64,000 bases of DNA from Hyphomicrobiales bacterium. GTDB lineage: Bacteria; Pseudomonadota; Alphaproteobacteria; Rhizobiales; JAJFHB01. The first letter of the stretch is position 1, and each line of letters opens with the position of its first letter. Shown one piece after another: positions 17,087-25,983 of this stretch. A program made the position numbers and the translations under genes. The notes beneath the pieces are model-generated. The model saw only the letters and a list, made by a program, of their open reading frames with translations. It was not told the DNA's origin and searched no databases. Location: NCBI GenBank assembly GCA_021775755.1, contig JAJFHE010000023.1, positions 1 through 64,000 of the forward strand, in the 5' to 3' direction.

Positions 17087-20000
17087 CTACAAAGGCAGGG
17101 CGGCACTGAGCAGATTATCCGGAATTTCCATAAACCGCGGGCCGTCCGTCCATAAAAGACCCGCCTTCACGTCGCGGCCCGGGTAAATTGACCGCAGGGC
17201 AAGACGGTAAGCCGCCATTTGACGGAGATAGACGTCCGGAACGCTTTCCAGAGACACGGGTGCGGGACGGTTGGTCTTGTAATCGACAATCATGACGGCA
17301 TCGTCGCGCACGGCGATGCGGTCGATCTGACCCGATATCACAATTTCGCGACCCTCCGTATCACGCACCGGAAGATGCGCGGCAAGCGGTACTTCCGACC
17401 GGCTGCCGGAACCGAACAGCCAGGCAATGGCCGGATCGTCGAGAACGCTCAGGGCGGCGCTTAGAATTTCCTCGCGCGCCGTGACTTCCAGCGCATGTCC
17501 AGGCTGGCTCAGATAGCCCCTGCCGCGCGCCAAGCGCTCCTGCGCGGGGATATCGGGCAGGAGTTGCAGCAGTGTGTGAATGAGCCGGCCGCGGCGGAAC
17601 CGCTGTTCATCGCTGCCCTGAAGCGGCGACAATACAGGCTGGTCGTCACTTTGCCGTACAGCACCCCCCTCCGATGCGTCGAATTCGAGCTTTGAGGGGG
17701 CAAGAAACGCCGCCGCCGGGGGTTCTTCGGCGGGAGGGCCGTGCGCCCAATCGGGCGGCTCTTGCGGTGCATAGCGAAGGTCCGCCATCGCATCGTCGCC
17801 GCCCAACTGATTTGCATCTTCGTCTTCCATGCGAAGCAGCATGGTTTCACCGTTCTCGTCGGGGACTTCGCGGCAGGCCGGCTTCAGGGCTCTGGTAATC
17901 AGATCGTACCAGCAGCCCGCCGGGCGTGCCCGCTTGCCGTCGTAACCGCACACATAAAGCCGGTCCTTGGCGCGGGTCATGGCGACATAGAGCAACCGGT
18001 TGTTTTCCTCCATGACCCGGGTGCGCCAGCCGGCCCGCGCGTCTGCAATCGGTTGTGTTTCGAACGCTGCTCCCATGCGCCAGCACGGCAGGGCGACCGG
18101 CGCGCCGGTCCGATCTTCGACGTTAAGCGCCATGACCTTCGGGTCCATACGGCCTTCCGGCACGGTGCAGGTGTCCGGCAGGAACACAACACCTGCCTCC
18201 AGTCCCTTGGCGCCATGCACCGTCATGATGCGGACTTCGTTCTTGCCGTGCTCCATGTCGCGGCGGATCTGCGTGTCCGATGAGGTGATCCATTGCACGA
18301 ACCCTTCAAGGCTCGGCGCCCCGTCGCGCTCATATTGCAGGGCCTGACCGAGGAACTCATCGAGGGGGTCGTGCGCCTCCGTGCCGAGGCGCTCGACGAA
18401 ACGCTTTCGCCCCGATGGCGTGTGCCGTCCGGCAGATCCGCCGAGGACGGCGCTGTAGAACTCGAACGGCCGTTGCCATCCGGCCAGCCCCCGCCAACTC
18501 CGAAGCAGCTCGACAACGGGTGCCAGCTGTGGGTCGGCGCGCGCGGCACGGGTCAGCGCATGCCAAAGATTTCCCGGCCGATCATAGGCAATGGTCAGGA
18601 GGTCGTCATCGTCCACAGGCGTGCCGTCGGCTTTTGTGACAAGCGGGCTCTTCAGCACTTCCGCCAATGCCAGATCGTCTTCCTCCAGCAATACGAAACG
18701 GCTGAGTGAAATCAGATCCATGACCGCGATATGGCTGCCGAGCAACAACCGGTCGGCACCGGCGACGGGGATTTCACGGCGCTTCAGTTCCGACACCATG
18801 GCGTCCACGAAGGCATCGCGCCGGCGCACCAGAATGAGGATGTCGCCAGGCTCGATGGGGCGCTTGAGAGCGCCCAGTTCTTCGCTCGGCGGTGCAAACC
18901 AGCCGGCAATGGTGTCGGCAATCTTGCGCGCCAGCCGGCGGCGCGGGCTTTGCTGGCCGTCGAGATCGAGCGGCGCATCCCAGCGCACGACGTCATCCAC
19001 CTCTTCCGGTTTCACGGTCGGCCAGATCTCCACGCGGCCCGGCTGTCCGGTGCGCGAGGCAACATGCGGCGGGATATCGGAGAGTGTGAGCCCCTCGCCC
19101 GCCTTGCCCGAAAAAACGAGATCGACGGCGCGCAGAATGACCGGAACCGAGCGAAAGGATACGGTCAGCGGAACGGTGTCGAAGAGGGCTTGCGCGTTAT
19201 CAGCCTGCGCCTTGAAGTGTCGGCGCATGGCTTCGAATTCTTTCGGGTCCGCGCCCTGAAAACTGAAGATCGACTGCTTGTCGTCGCCAACCGCGAAGAC
19301 GGTGCGTACGACGTCGTCGCGCGCGCCAACGCCAACGAAAAACTCTTCGCTCAAGTGGCCGATGACCCGCCACTGCTCCGGGCTTGTGTCCTGCGCCTCA
19401 TCCACCAGAATGTGATCGAGGCCGCCGTCGAGGCGATAGAGAACCCAGGCCGCATCGGTTCCTTCGAGAAGGTCGACCGACTTCGCGATCAGGCCGTCAT
19501 AATCCAGCAGCCCGCGTGTCCGCTTTTCGTCCTCGTAACGCCGGACAATCGTCTCCGCCAGCCGCAGGAGGGCAGCGGTTGCCACACAGGTGCTGGCGGC
19601 ACGGTATCGCTGAAGCGCAAATGCCGCAGTTTCCTGCCAGGCTTCGAACCAGGCAAGGAGGTCGGGATGGCGCTCCTGAACGCCTTTGGTCACGGGCTTG
19701 GCAATCGGCGTGCGGTCGGTTTTGGTGAGAAACACATCGAACAGCGCGTCGAGCCGCGTCCGTTCCGTGGCGGCATCGAGGAGGTGGCGAATGCGCCCGG
19801 CGGCTTTGACATCATTGGCCGATCCGGTCCCCAGCTGTGCCTCCACCGCTTCAAATTCGGCACGGTCGAACGTGTCGCCAGCGACCTCGGCAGCAATACT
19901 CGCCGGCGTTGCTCCCGCCTCCAGGCCGTGCACCTCACACAGCGCCGCCATGATCCCTTCCGCATCGCCAAAGCGCTCGAATGCGGCACGCAATTCGGCC

Positions 20001-20611
20001 CGCTTGCCCAGAATTTCATTCAGGATCGCGTCGAAATCCGCCGCCTGCACATGCGCCACCACCTGGCGCAATGCACTTGCCAGCGCGCCGTCATTCTGCG
20101 CGGCGTCGAACAGCACGGCGCCGCGCAGTTCTCCCATGAGTTCACCGCGACGCTGGTCGTCGAGCACTTCAAACCCCGGCGGCACATCGGCCTCCAGGGG
20201 AAACCGGTGCAGCAGACTTTCGCAGAACGCATGGATTGTCTGAATCTTGAGGCCGCCGGGAGTTTCAAGCGCCTCGGCAAAGAGCCGGCGGGCACGCGCC
20301 AGAAACTCCGGTGCAAACCGTGCCCGCCCGGAAACCGCATGAAGCCTTTCGCTGAGCGTTTCATCGTCGAGCAACACCCAGCCGCCCAGCATGGCAAATA
20401 TGCGACTTTCCATTTCCGCCGCCGCGGCCTTCGTGAAAGTCAGGCACAAGATGCGTTCCGGCGCCGTGCCATCGAGCAGAAAACGCACCACGCGTTCTGC
20501 CAGCACCCGCGTCTTGCCGGAGCCTGCATTGGCCGAAACCCACGCAGAGGCGGTAGGATCGGACGCCGCGCGCTGGCGTTCGGTGGCGATGCGTACCGGC
20601 TCGTGGCTCAC
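17087..20611 (-). CDS. addA: Double-strand break repair helicase-nuclease AddA
   Basis: AddA is the UvrD-type helicase and nuclease subunit of AddAB, which resects double-strand ends for RecA loading, the alphaproteobacterial RecBCD equivalent. The 1174-residue product has Walker A NAGSGKTRVLAERVV near residue 28, LCLTFTKAAAAEM, the DEAQDTSPEQW motif II, VGDDKQSIFSFQGA, and the C-terminal RecB-type nuclease with the MIVDYKTNRPAP motif. GTG 20611 is chosen because it overlaps the addB stop (GTGA) and has GGGAGG upstream. Confidence 0.97.
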   Translation of the reverse strand: MSHEPVRIATERQRAASDPTASAWVSANAGSGKTRVLAERVVRFLLDGTAPERILCLTFTKAAAAEMESRIFAMLGGWVLLDDETLSERLHAVSGRARFAPEFLARARRLFAEALETPGGLKIQTIHAFCESLLHRFPLEADVPPGFEVLDDQRRGELMGELRGAVLFDAAQNDGALASALRQVVAHVQAADFDAILNEILGKRAELRAAFERFGDAEGIMAALCEVHGLEAGATPASIAAEVAGDTFDRAEFEAVEAQLGTGSANDVKAAGRIRHLLDAATERTRLDALFDVFLTKTDRTPIAKPVTKGVQERHPDLLAWFEAWQETAAFALQRYRAASTCVATAALLRLAETIVRRYEDEKRTRGLLDYDGLIAKSVDLLEGTDAAWVLYRLDGGLDHILVDEAQDTSPEQWRVIGHLSEEFFVGVGARDDVVRTVFAVGDDKQSIFSFQGADPKEFEAMRRHFKAQADNAQALFDTVPLTVSFRSVPVILRAVDLVFSGKAGEGLTLSDIPPHVASRTGQPGRVEIWPTVKPEEVDDVVRWDAPLDLDGQQSPRRRLARKIADTIAGWFAPPSEELGALKRPIEPGDILILVRRRDAFVDAMVSELKRREIPVAGADRLLLGSHIAVMDLISLSRFVLLEEDDLALAEVLKSPLVTKADGTPVDDDDLLTIAYDRPGNLWHALTRAARADPQLAPVVELLRSWRGLAGWQRPFEFYSAVLGGSAGRHTPSGRKRFVERLGTEAHDPLDEFLGQALQYERDGAPSLEGFVQWITSSDTQIRRDMEHGKNEVRIMTVHGAKGLEAGVVFLPDTCTVPEGRMDPKVMALNVEDRTGAPVALPCWRMGAAFETQPIADARAGWRTRVMEENNRLLYVAMTRAKDRLYVCGYDGKRARPAGCWYDLITRALKPACREVPDENGETMLLRMEDEDANQLGGDDAMADLRYAPQEPPDWAHGPPAEEPPAAAFLAPSKLEFDASEGGAVRQSDDQPVLSPLQGSDEQRFRRGRLIHTLLQLLPDIPAQERLARGRGYLSQPGHALEVTAREEILSAALSVLDDPAIAWLFGSGSRSEVPLAAHLPVRDTEGREIVISGQIDRIAVRDDAVMIVDYKTNRPAPVSLESVPDVYLRQMAAYRLALRSIYPGRDVKAGLLWTDGPRFMEIPDNLLSAALPL

Positions 20612-23600
20612 ATCTCGCCTCCCTGATCGCCTGTACGCGTCCATTCGCGGTGACGAGACAGATGGTCGAAGTCGCCGGCGCGATACTCGAATTCCGGTAC
20701 GGCACGCGGCACATAGGGTGTATCGGCATCGTCGAACCGCGCGATCCAGCGGGCAAGACCCTCATAGGCGGCTTGCGCCAGTTCATTGGCGTCGGCGCGC
20801 AAGAGCCCACGGCGCTCGCCCGGTGTCGCGCCACCGGTGAGGCGCAGATAAACCAGATCGGACACACTGTCGGCGGCAACATCCTTGAAGCCGCCGCGAA
20901 GGGCGATCGCCGCCTCCAGCGGCATTTGCGGCGCGAGCCCGCTCATCATTTGCTTCTGGCTCGGTGCAGCGCCCGTCTTGTAATCGAATATGATGGCGGC
21001 ATCGTCAGTGACGTCGATCCGGTCGGCCCTTGCCGTCAGCTTGAACGGCCCCGCGGGCGCATCGATAACGGCGCGGCCGGATATCTCGGCGACGCGGGCA
21101 TTGACGCCTTCAACGTCAAACGCACCGCTCTCGATGAGCCATTCGGCGATGCGTTCAAACCGCGCCCACCAGAACGCCGCCACTTCAGGGAACTCGAGAT
21201 AGTCCGCGAACTCAGCCCGGCCAAGGTCCAGAAGGCGTTCCAACGGCTCAGCGGGCGGATTGGGGAAACTTTCCAGCGCATAGCGGTGCAATATGTCGTG
21301 GATCAGCGTCCCGCGGTCGGCGGCGCCCGGATCGCCGGCAAGACGGTCAACGGGCTTAAGTTGCAAAATGTGGCGTGCATAGGCGGCATAGGGATCGCGC
21401 ACCCATTCCTCAATGCGCGTAACGCTCAAGGCGCGCGGGCGCTTGCCGACATCGGGCCTTGGCATCGGCCTCCGCACAGGCGTTGCCTCTTCGACATGAT
21501 CGAGGCCGAGCGCCCAGGCGATCCAGCGCCGGTCGGCTATTGCCTCCCCGGAACCCATCAAGACCTGCAGGCGCAGGATCCATCTGGACGGTCCCACCGG
21601 CGCGCCATCGATCTTCTCCGACCATGTCAGATAAACCTTCGCCCCATTCAGGCCCTGCACGAAGTCATGGGCGGCCAGCCCGATGCGGCGTTCGGGCGGC
21701 TCCAACCCGAAATCGCGGCGCATGGGGCGGTTGAGAAAAGGGTCGGCGGCGGAGATTTGCGGCCACACGCCCTCGTTCAGTCCGCCCAGCACCATGACGT
21801 CGGCCTGCAGGAGCCGTGCCTCCAGAAGGCCGAGGATTTGAACGCGCGGGTGGCCGGGATTTCGAGTGCGCACCAGGCGGCCCTGCATGAGGCCGGCAAA
21901 AAACGGCCCGTAGTCCGCGACGCTCAACTCCGGGACCAGATCGCGGGCCTCGAGCAGTGCTGAAAACAACTCCGCCAATGCCTCGCCGCCCTCGTCCTGC
22001 CAGACCAGTGGCACGTCGGCAGCGGGCGCAAGAGTGATCGCTTCAAGCACTTCGGCGTGCGCGGTGATGAGAGCGGCGGTGCCCAGCGCTTTGGACGTGG
22101 CGAGCGCGTCCGCGAAGGGTTGCAGCACGGCGCTCAGCTTATCGACAAACCCGCCGACATGTTCCCAATCGTCCGCCGTCATGGCCTGCACCGCACGAGG
22201 CAGGCGGTAGCCTTCGGTATCGAGGCTTTGGCGTGTACGGGCCAGGGCGCTTGCAAGGGCGGTGAAGCCCTGTGGCGCCACCGCGCCGCGCAGCGCGGCG
22301 AGTTCAAGAAGTTGCGTGAGCTTGAGAACTTCTCCGCGTTCGCGGCCAAAATGGGCAAGCGGGTGTTTGAGGAGGGCCAGCAGATGGACCGGCGCCCAGC
22401 CGCTCTCCGCCGCCTCGGCAACGACTCGGGCAAGGCTGCCCTGGGGCGTGCCCTGCAGCGGCTCACCGGCGGTGTCGTCAATGACGATGTTCCAGCGCCG
22501 CAGCTCCGAAGAGACGCGGCGCGCCAGCCGGCGGTCCGGCGTTACGAGGGCGCCAGTGCGCCCTGGTACTTCCAGGACATCGCGCAGGATAAGCGCGATG
22601 GCGAGCGCTTCTTCGCGCTGGGTCGGCGCGGTTACCGTGTGCATGCCGCCGATCGCGTCGTTTGCCGCGACCTGATCGCGCCAGACATCGGTTGCACCCG
22701 CCGGCCGCATAACCTCCGCCAACATCCGTGTGCGGGCCTCGCGCCCGGCGTCTTCTTCCACACCGGGCAACACGGCGACATCGTCGCGAGAAATGCCGAG
22801 GCGCTCCAACAGTTGCCTCATGCCGTATTGCGGATGGTCGGGGCCAACTTCGTGCCAGCTGCGCTCACCCATCGAGCGGTCAAGGCCCGGCAGCACCACG
22901 GCCCCGTTTTCAAGGCCTGCTATGGTTTTCAAGAGTTCCGCGGTTGCCGGGATGCTGCCGGTCGACCCGGCAGCGACGATCGGTGTCTTGTCGCCGCTTG
23001 AGCGCAGCCGGTCGGCGCTTGCCTTAAGCGCAAGATTGCGGCGCGCCATGGGATTGAGCAGTCCGCGGGCCTCCAGTTCGTGCGGCAGGCGGCGGCGCAG
23101 AACATCAAGAAAATCAAGGATTTCGCCCCAATGGGCGGAGAACTCTCCATCGACCAGGGCTTCCAGAGCGCTCCAGTCGGCCTGCTCGGTCTCGACCGCA
23201 TCGATCAGGCGGGCGAGTTCGTTAGCAAGATAGGACGCCTGGGCGGGAGAATGCAGGCGCGCCTCGCCGGTTTCGGCCTGACGCCCGCGTTCCCATTCCA
23301 GAATGAAGCGGGTCAGGAGCAGGCGCCGCTCCAGCGGCGATATCGCCAGGGGCAGCTCGGCTGCATCGCTTCCGCCGGCCGACACTTCACCCAGAAGCGA
23401 GAGCTCGTCCTCATCCACGTCGCCTAAGGGCGCGATGTGCGGCAGGAGCAGCGCATCGGCCGGTGCGATATCGACGAAGGTCTGCATGAAGGCGCGCGAC
23501 GCGCGCCGCGTCGGCAGCAGCACACGGTATCCTGCAAGCGCGACCGGATCGGGCGGCGGCAGGCTCACGTGCGGAAACCCGCCGGCGCACAGGGCCTGCG

Positions 23601-23667
23601 CAAGGGCGCGCAGGAAGGGCACGCCCGGGGGCACGGTAAAAACGCGCGAGCTTGGCTTAGATATCAT
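20608..23667 (-). CDS. addB: Double-strand break repair protein AddB
   Basis: This is the partner subunit of AddAB: an inactivated helicase-like body plus a C-terminal nuclease. The 1019-residue product has no complete Walker A near its N-terminus (PTRRASRAFMQTFVD), as expected for the alphaproteobacterial AddB type, and the RecB-nuclease motif AAIIFDYKTGAAPSQKQ near residue 925. ATG 23667 is behind GGGGA. It overlaps addA by four bases and follows the nucleotidyltransferase after 31 bases. Confidence 0.96.
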   Translation of the reverse strand: MISKPSSRVFTVPPGVPFLRALAQALCAGGFPHVSLPPPDPVALAGYRVLLPTRRASRAFMQTFVDIAPADALLLPHIAPLGDVDEDELSLLGEVSAGGSDAAELPLAISPLERRLLLTRFILEWERGRQAETGEARLHSPAQASYLANELARLIDAVETEQADWSALEALVDGEFSAHWGEILDFLDVLRRRLPHELEARGLLNPMARRNLALKASADRLRSSGDKTPIVAAGSTGSIPATAELLKTIAGLENGAVVLPGLDRSMGERSWHEVGPDHPQYGMRQLLERLGISRDDVAVLPGVEEDAGREARTRMLAEVMRPAGATDVWRDQVAANDAIGGMHTVTAPTQREEALAIALILRDVLEVPGRTGALVTPDRRLARRVSSELRRWNIVIDDTAGEPLQGTPQGSLARVVAEAAESGWAPVHLLALLKHPLAHFGRERGEVLKLTQLLELAALRGAVAPQGFTALASALARTRQSLDTEGYRLPRAVQAMTADDWEHVGGFVDKLSAVLQPFADALATSKALGTAALITAHAEVLEAITLAPAADVPLVWQDEGGEALAELFSALLEARDLVPELSVADYGPFFAGLMQGRLVRTRNPGHPRVQILGLLEARLLQADVMVLGGLNEGVWPQISAADPFLNRPMRRDFGLEPPERRIGLAAHDFVQGLNGAKVYLTWSEKIDGAPVGPSRWILRLQVLMGSGEAIADRRWIAWALGLDHVEEATPVRRPMPRPDVGKRPRALSVTRIEEWVRDPYAAYARHILQLKPVDRLAGDPGAADRGTLIHDILHRYALESFPNPPAEPLERLLDLGRAEFADYLEFPEVAAFWWARFERIAEWLIESGAFDVEGVNARVAEISGRAVIDAPAGPFKLTARADRIDVTDDAAIIFDYKTGAAPSQKQMMSGLAPQMPLEAAIALRGGFKDVAADSVSDLVYLRLTGGATPGERRGLLRADANELAQAAYEGLARWIARFDDADTPYVPRAVPEFEYRAGDFDHLSRHREWTRTGDQGGEM

Positions 23668-23698
23668 TGCCGTCCCCGGGATCTGCTATTGCCGCGGC

Positions 23699-24406
23699 TC
23701 AGGATCGTTTTAGCAGACTATTAGCTTCATCGAGCGCTTCAGGTGTACCGATATGCATCCAGGTGCCTTCAACCACCTGGCCAAACAGGCGGCCGGCCTC
23801 TGTGGCCCGATCCCACAAAAGGTTCATCGAAAAGGGCTCCTGAGGCGCCTTGGCGAAAAGTCTTGGGTGCACCAGGTAGATGCCGGTATTGACCAATGCC
23901 TCGCTCTCACCTGATGTGGCGCGGCGAAGCCTGCCGGAACAATCGCAAGTGAAATCGCCCGCTCCGTCATAGCCAAGTGAGTCCTTCGAAGCGAGAGCCA
24001 GAAGGCAATCCATTTCCGCATCCCGCCAGTGCAAATTTAGGGCTTCCAGCAAAGGTTCCGGTCCGTCGAACCACAGCGAGTCACCATTCGATACGTAGAA
24101 CGGGTCCGGCCCCAGCACACCCAGGGCTTTGGCAATGCCGCCGCCTGTGTCGAGCAACATGTCGCGCTCATCGGAGATATTGAACTCTGCGTCACCGCGT
24201 CCGCTGAGATGCTGTTCGATCTGCTCCGCCAGATAATGAACATTGACGACGATGGTGCGGACGCCGGCCTGCACAAGCTGATCGATGGCGCGATCGAGAA
24301 GGCTCCTGCCACCGACCTCAACCAGCGGTTTGGGCGTGTGCTCGGTGATCGGGCGCATGCGGGTGCCAAGTCCCGCCGCCAGAACCATGCCGGTGGTAGC
24401 GGTCAT
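23699..24406 (-). CDS. MurU-like sugar-1-phosphate nucleotidyltransferase
   Basis: The 235-residue product has the NTP-transferase signature GMVLAAGLGTRMRPITEHTP then KPLVEVGGR, a metal-binding SNGDSLW, and EGTWMHIGTPEAL. It best fits N-acetylmuramate alpha-1-phosphate uridylyltransferase (MurU), which with AmgK and a phosphatase recycles MurNAc straight to UDP-MurNAc. Its ATG overlaps the stop of the TsaE/AmgK fusion, which carries the matching kinase; this is the main reason for the call. Mannose-1-phosphate guanylyltransferase is the alternative. Confidence 0.85.
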   Translation of the reverse strand: MTATTGMVLAAGLGTRMRPITEHTPKPLVEVGGRSLLDRAIDQLVQAGVRTIVVNVHYLAEQIEQHLSGRGDAEFNISDERDMLLDTGGGIAKALGVLGPDPFYVSNGDSLWFDGPEPLLEALNLHWRDAEMDCLLALASKDSLGYDGAGDFTCDCSGRLRRATSGESEALVNTGIYLVHPRLFAKAPQEPFSMNLLWDRATEAGRLFGQVVEGTWMHIGTPEALDEANSLLKRS

Positions 24407-25935
24407 GACGCCGCCCGCACGTCGTGAGGCAGATGCGTGCCAAACCATTGCTTGAGAGCGGCAAGATCGGGGTGGACAAGATTGCGTTCGAGATATTCCG
24501 ACACGCGCGGCAGATGTTTCAGGTAATGGGGCTTGCCGTCACGGGCATTCAGGCGGGCAAAGATGCCGAGGATTTTAGTGGCGCGCTGCGCGCCGAGAAT
24601 GGCGTAGTCGCGCAGAAAAGCGAGTTCGTCGAAGCCTGCATCGGCACGTGCCCGGCCTTTGAGATAATAGCGCAGAAACTTTTCCTCGCGCGCAGCGCTC
24701 ACATCGATGCGCGCATCCTGCAGCAGCGAAGCGAGATCATAGGCCGGCGAACCCATGACGGCATCCTGGTAGTCGAGCAGGCCAATCCGCGATACACCGG
24801 CCTCGCGCGGCAGCCACATGAGGTTGGGCGAGTGATAGTCCCTGAGCACCCACACGGTGGGGTGCGGAGAAATAGCCGCGAACAGTTCGTCCCAAAGGGC
24901 GGCGAACTCATCACGTGCCGCTGCGGCAAGCGTATCAAGGCCGAGATGCGGCCAGAACCACTCCGTGAGTAACGCGGTTTCGGTATGGAGAGCGGTTGCG
25001 TCATAATCGGCAATCTCATGCATGGAGCCATCGCGTAGCGGGATCGACGATGCGCAATCCGTATTCGCCAGTTTTACGAGGATATCGCAGGCAACCTCGT
25101 AGGCTGTTTCGACCTCCTCGCCCGCCGGCGGCAGCGTGCCGAAGACACGGTCGCCAAAATCCGCGATCACGAGCAGGCCGCTTGCCAGGTCGTGGCTGTG
25201 CAGTTCAGGCGCGTTCAGCCCTGCTTCCCGCAGGGCCCATGTCATCGCCGCAAACGGTTTCACGCCTTCGGCCAAATGGACGATCTGGCCGTAAGTCCTG
25301 CCGTTCGACATCACCGGGCCGTTGGGTTGCGCGGGCATGTCCATCAATATCGCGTTGCCGCCGCCAGGGCAGATGAGGCGCTCGTAGCGCCGCGCCGATG
25401 CATCGCCCTGCAGGAACGTGCGCGTGCAGTTCGCAAATGCCGTGCCTGCCACAAACTCCGCGATGCGCTTCATTCGCTCAAGGCGCTTTTCCCAGCATCC
25501 ATGGCCGCGCAATGTCGCCTGACGGGCGCGGCCACCATCAGCATCGGCAAGCTCCACATCGAGCCGGTCGGGGGGAAGCCGCGGCCCCAACCGGTCGGGC
25601 CATTCAATGACGGTCAAGCCTGTTTCAAGTGCATCGTCCCAGCCAAGCTCTTCGATCTCGCTTGCCGACTCAATACGGTAGAAATCGAAATGCGACACCG
25701 GCACGCGGGTAAAATCGTAGGCCTGCACCAGCGTGAACGTGGGACTCGGCACCTCAAACCCGTCATCATCGCGCGCAAGCGCGCGGATCAAGGCGCGCGC
25801 AACCGTGGACTTGCCGGCACCGAGATCGCCATGCAGGGCGATCACGTCACTGCGGGCGGCAAACAGCGCCAGCATCGCACCCAGCGAGAGCGAGGCCGGT
25901 TCGCCGTCAAGTTTCATCTGCCATTGATGCGTCAT
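24403..25935 (-). CDS. TsaE / AmgK-type phosphotransferase fusion
   Basis: One 510-residue chain carries two enzymes. Residues 1-150 are TsaE, the ATPase of the tRNA t6A37 threonylcarbamoyl complex, with P-loop LHGDLGAGKST (35-45), SPTFTL and EWPDRLG. Residues 154-510 are an aminoglycoside-phosphotransferase-like kinase with the catalytic LRDYHSPNLMW and the metal DYQDAV, matching AmgK (N-acetylmuramate/N-acetylglucosamine kinase). This fusion is known in rhizobial genomes. The next gene, murU-like, overlaps it by ATGA and would use the AmgK product. divL lies 48 bases upstream. Confidence 0.93.
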   Translation of the reverse strand: MTHQWQMKLDGEPASLSLGAMLALFAARSDVIALHGDLGAGKSTVARALIRALARDDDGFEVPSPTFTLVQAYDFTRVPVSHFDFYRIESASEIEELGWDDALETGLTVIEWPDRLGPRLPPDRLDVELADADGGRARQATLRGHGCWEKRLERMKRIAEFVAGTAFANCTRTFLQGDASARRYERLICPGGGNAILMDMPAQPNGPVMSNGRTYGQIVHLAEGVKPFAAMTWALREAGLNAPELHSHDLASGLLVIADFGDRVFGTLPPAGEEVETAYEVACDILVKLANTDCASSIPLRDGSMHEIADYDATALHTETALLTEWFWPHLGLDTLAAAARDEFAALWDELFAAISPHPTVWVLRDYHSPNLMWLPREAGVSRIGLLDYQDAVMGSPAYDLASLLQDARIDVSAAREEKFLRYYLKGRARADAGFDELAFLRDYAILGAQRATKILGIFARLNARDGKPHYLKHLPRVSEYLERNLVHPDLAALKQWFGTHLPHDVRAAS

Positions 25936-25983
25936 CGCCGATCCGTCCGCACCTGCATCTTCCCCTCAAATGTGATGGCTGTC

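Noticed and set aside
18731-20626. A 631-residue open frame on the plus strand opposite addA
   Set aside because: It mirrors the addA codons of a GC-rich gene, has no ribosome site, and its composition (many Arg, Gly, His, Cys) is typical of antisense shadow frames.
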